The translations under genes were made by a program, and so were the position numbers. The notes beneath the pieces are model-generated. The model made no database searches. It worked only from the letters and a program-made list of their open reading frames with translations, and was not told where the DNA came from. A DNA stretch of 64,000 nucleotides from Plasmodiophora brassicae (taxonomy: Eukaryota > Endomyxa > Phytomyxea > Plasmodiophorida > Plasmodiophoridae), in NCBI GenBank assembly GCA_039704465.1, contig JASFAU010000020.1:186001-250000 (forward strand), written 5' to 3'. This document shows, piece by piece, positions 63,859-64,000 of this stretch (its first letter is position 1; each line of letters starts with the position of its first letter).

Positions 63859-64000
63859 CACCCCAAAATGATTATGGCCGCCTCGCTGCAGCAGCGACGA
63901 CACGATGCAGCCGACTGGGGGAACTGCACGACCCGCCGACATCGAAAGTCGCACCTGGAGATCCGCATTTTTTGTCGACTGCGAAGTCGTCGAGGACAAG

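Overview
This is a GC-rich, gene-dense eukaryotic nuclear window. The evidence is GT-AG introns of about 45-66 bp inside almost every recognisable gene (for example 2551-2608, 9945-9997, 20538-20595, 55523-55577), a type II nuclear tRNA-Ser with an intron and a Pol III T-run, and typical eukaryotic proteins (RPA32, prefoldin 5, RPS15A, Atm1-type ABC transporter, EH-domain endocytic protein). Short introns, high GC, tight packing, a GH18 chitinase-like protein and many small secreted proteins suggest a protist, possibly a plasmodiophorid-type rhizarian. That placement is inference and was not tested by any search.

Layout. 0-0.6 kb: a Helitron Rep fragment folded into a perfect-length palindrome. 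1.3-15.8 kb: a triple cyclic-nucleotide-binding protein, an unknown spliced gene, RPA32, a RUS/DUF647 membrane protein, a secreted repeat protein ending in a J-like domain, prefoldin 5, an alpha/beta hydrolase fused to UBA, and a plasma-membrane-type H+-ATPase. 17.1-24.8 kb: an unknown protein with a chymotrypsin-like C-terminus, a Cys-rich type I membrane protein, a small secreted protein, and a 7TM protein with a PA-like ectodomain. 24.8-28.7 kb: decayed DNA, including a fragment of the Cys-rich gene and a second transposon-derived palindrome. 28.7-32.2 kb: an SLC7-type amino-acid transporter and a nucleotidyltransferase-like protein.

32.5-39.3 kb is a nested transposon. An older gypsy reverse-transcriptase remnant is split by a chromodomain Ty3/gypsy element with one 5' LTR and three identical 3' LTRs separated by two identical 38-bp spacers. 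The whole block lies between CCTGG target duplications.

39.6-64 kb is again gene-dense: a secreted nucleotidyltransferase-fold protein, tRNA-Ser(CGA), a coiled-coil protein, NAD(P)H-hydrate epimerase and coproporphyrinogen oxidase whose stop codons abut, then three more minus-strand genes packed 10-56 bp apart (an unknown, a GH18 protein ending in KDEL, a secreted lectin-like protein). Next come two tandem paralogous secreted proteins, an Eps15/Ede1-like protein, a DUF488 protein, RPS15A, Atm1, a membrane aspartic protease, a DEDD-exonuclease-like protein and an organellar helical-repeat (OPR/HPR-like) RNA-binding protein.

Exon joins were built by eye from GT-AG sites and family conservation. 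Outer gene limits are coding limits and several starts are provisional.
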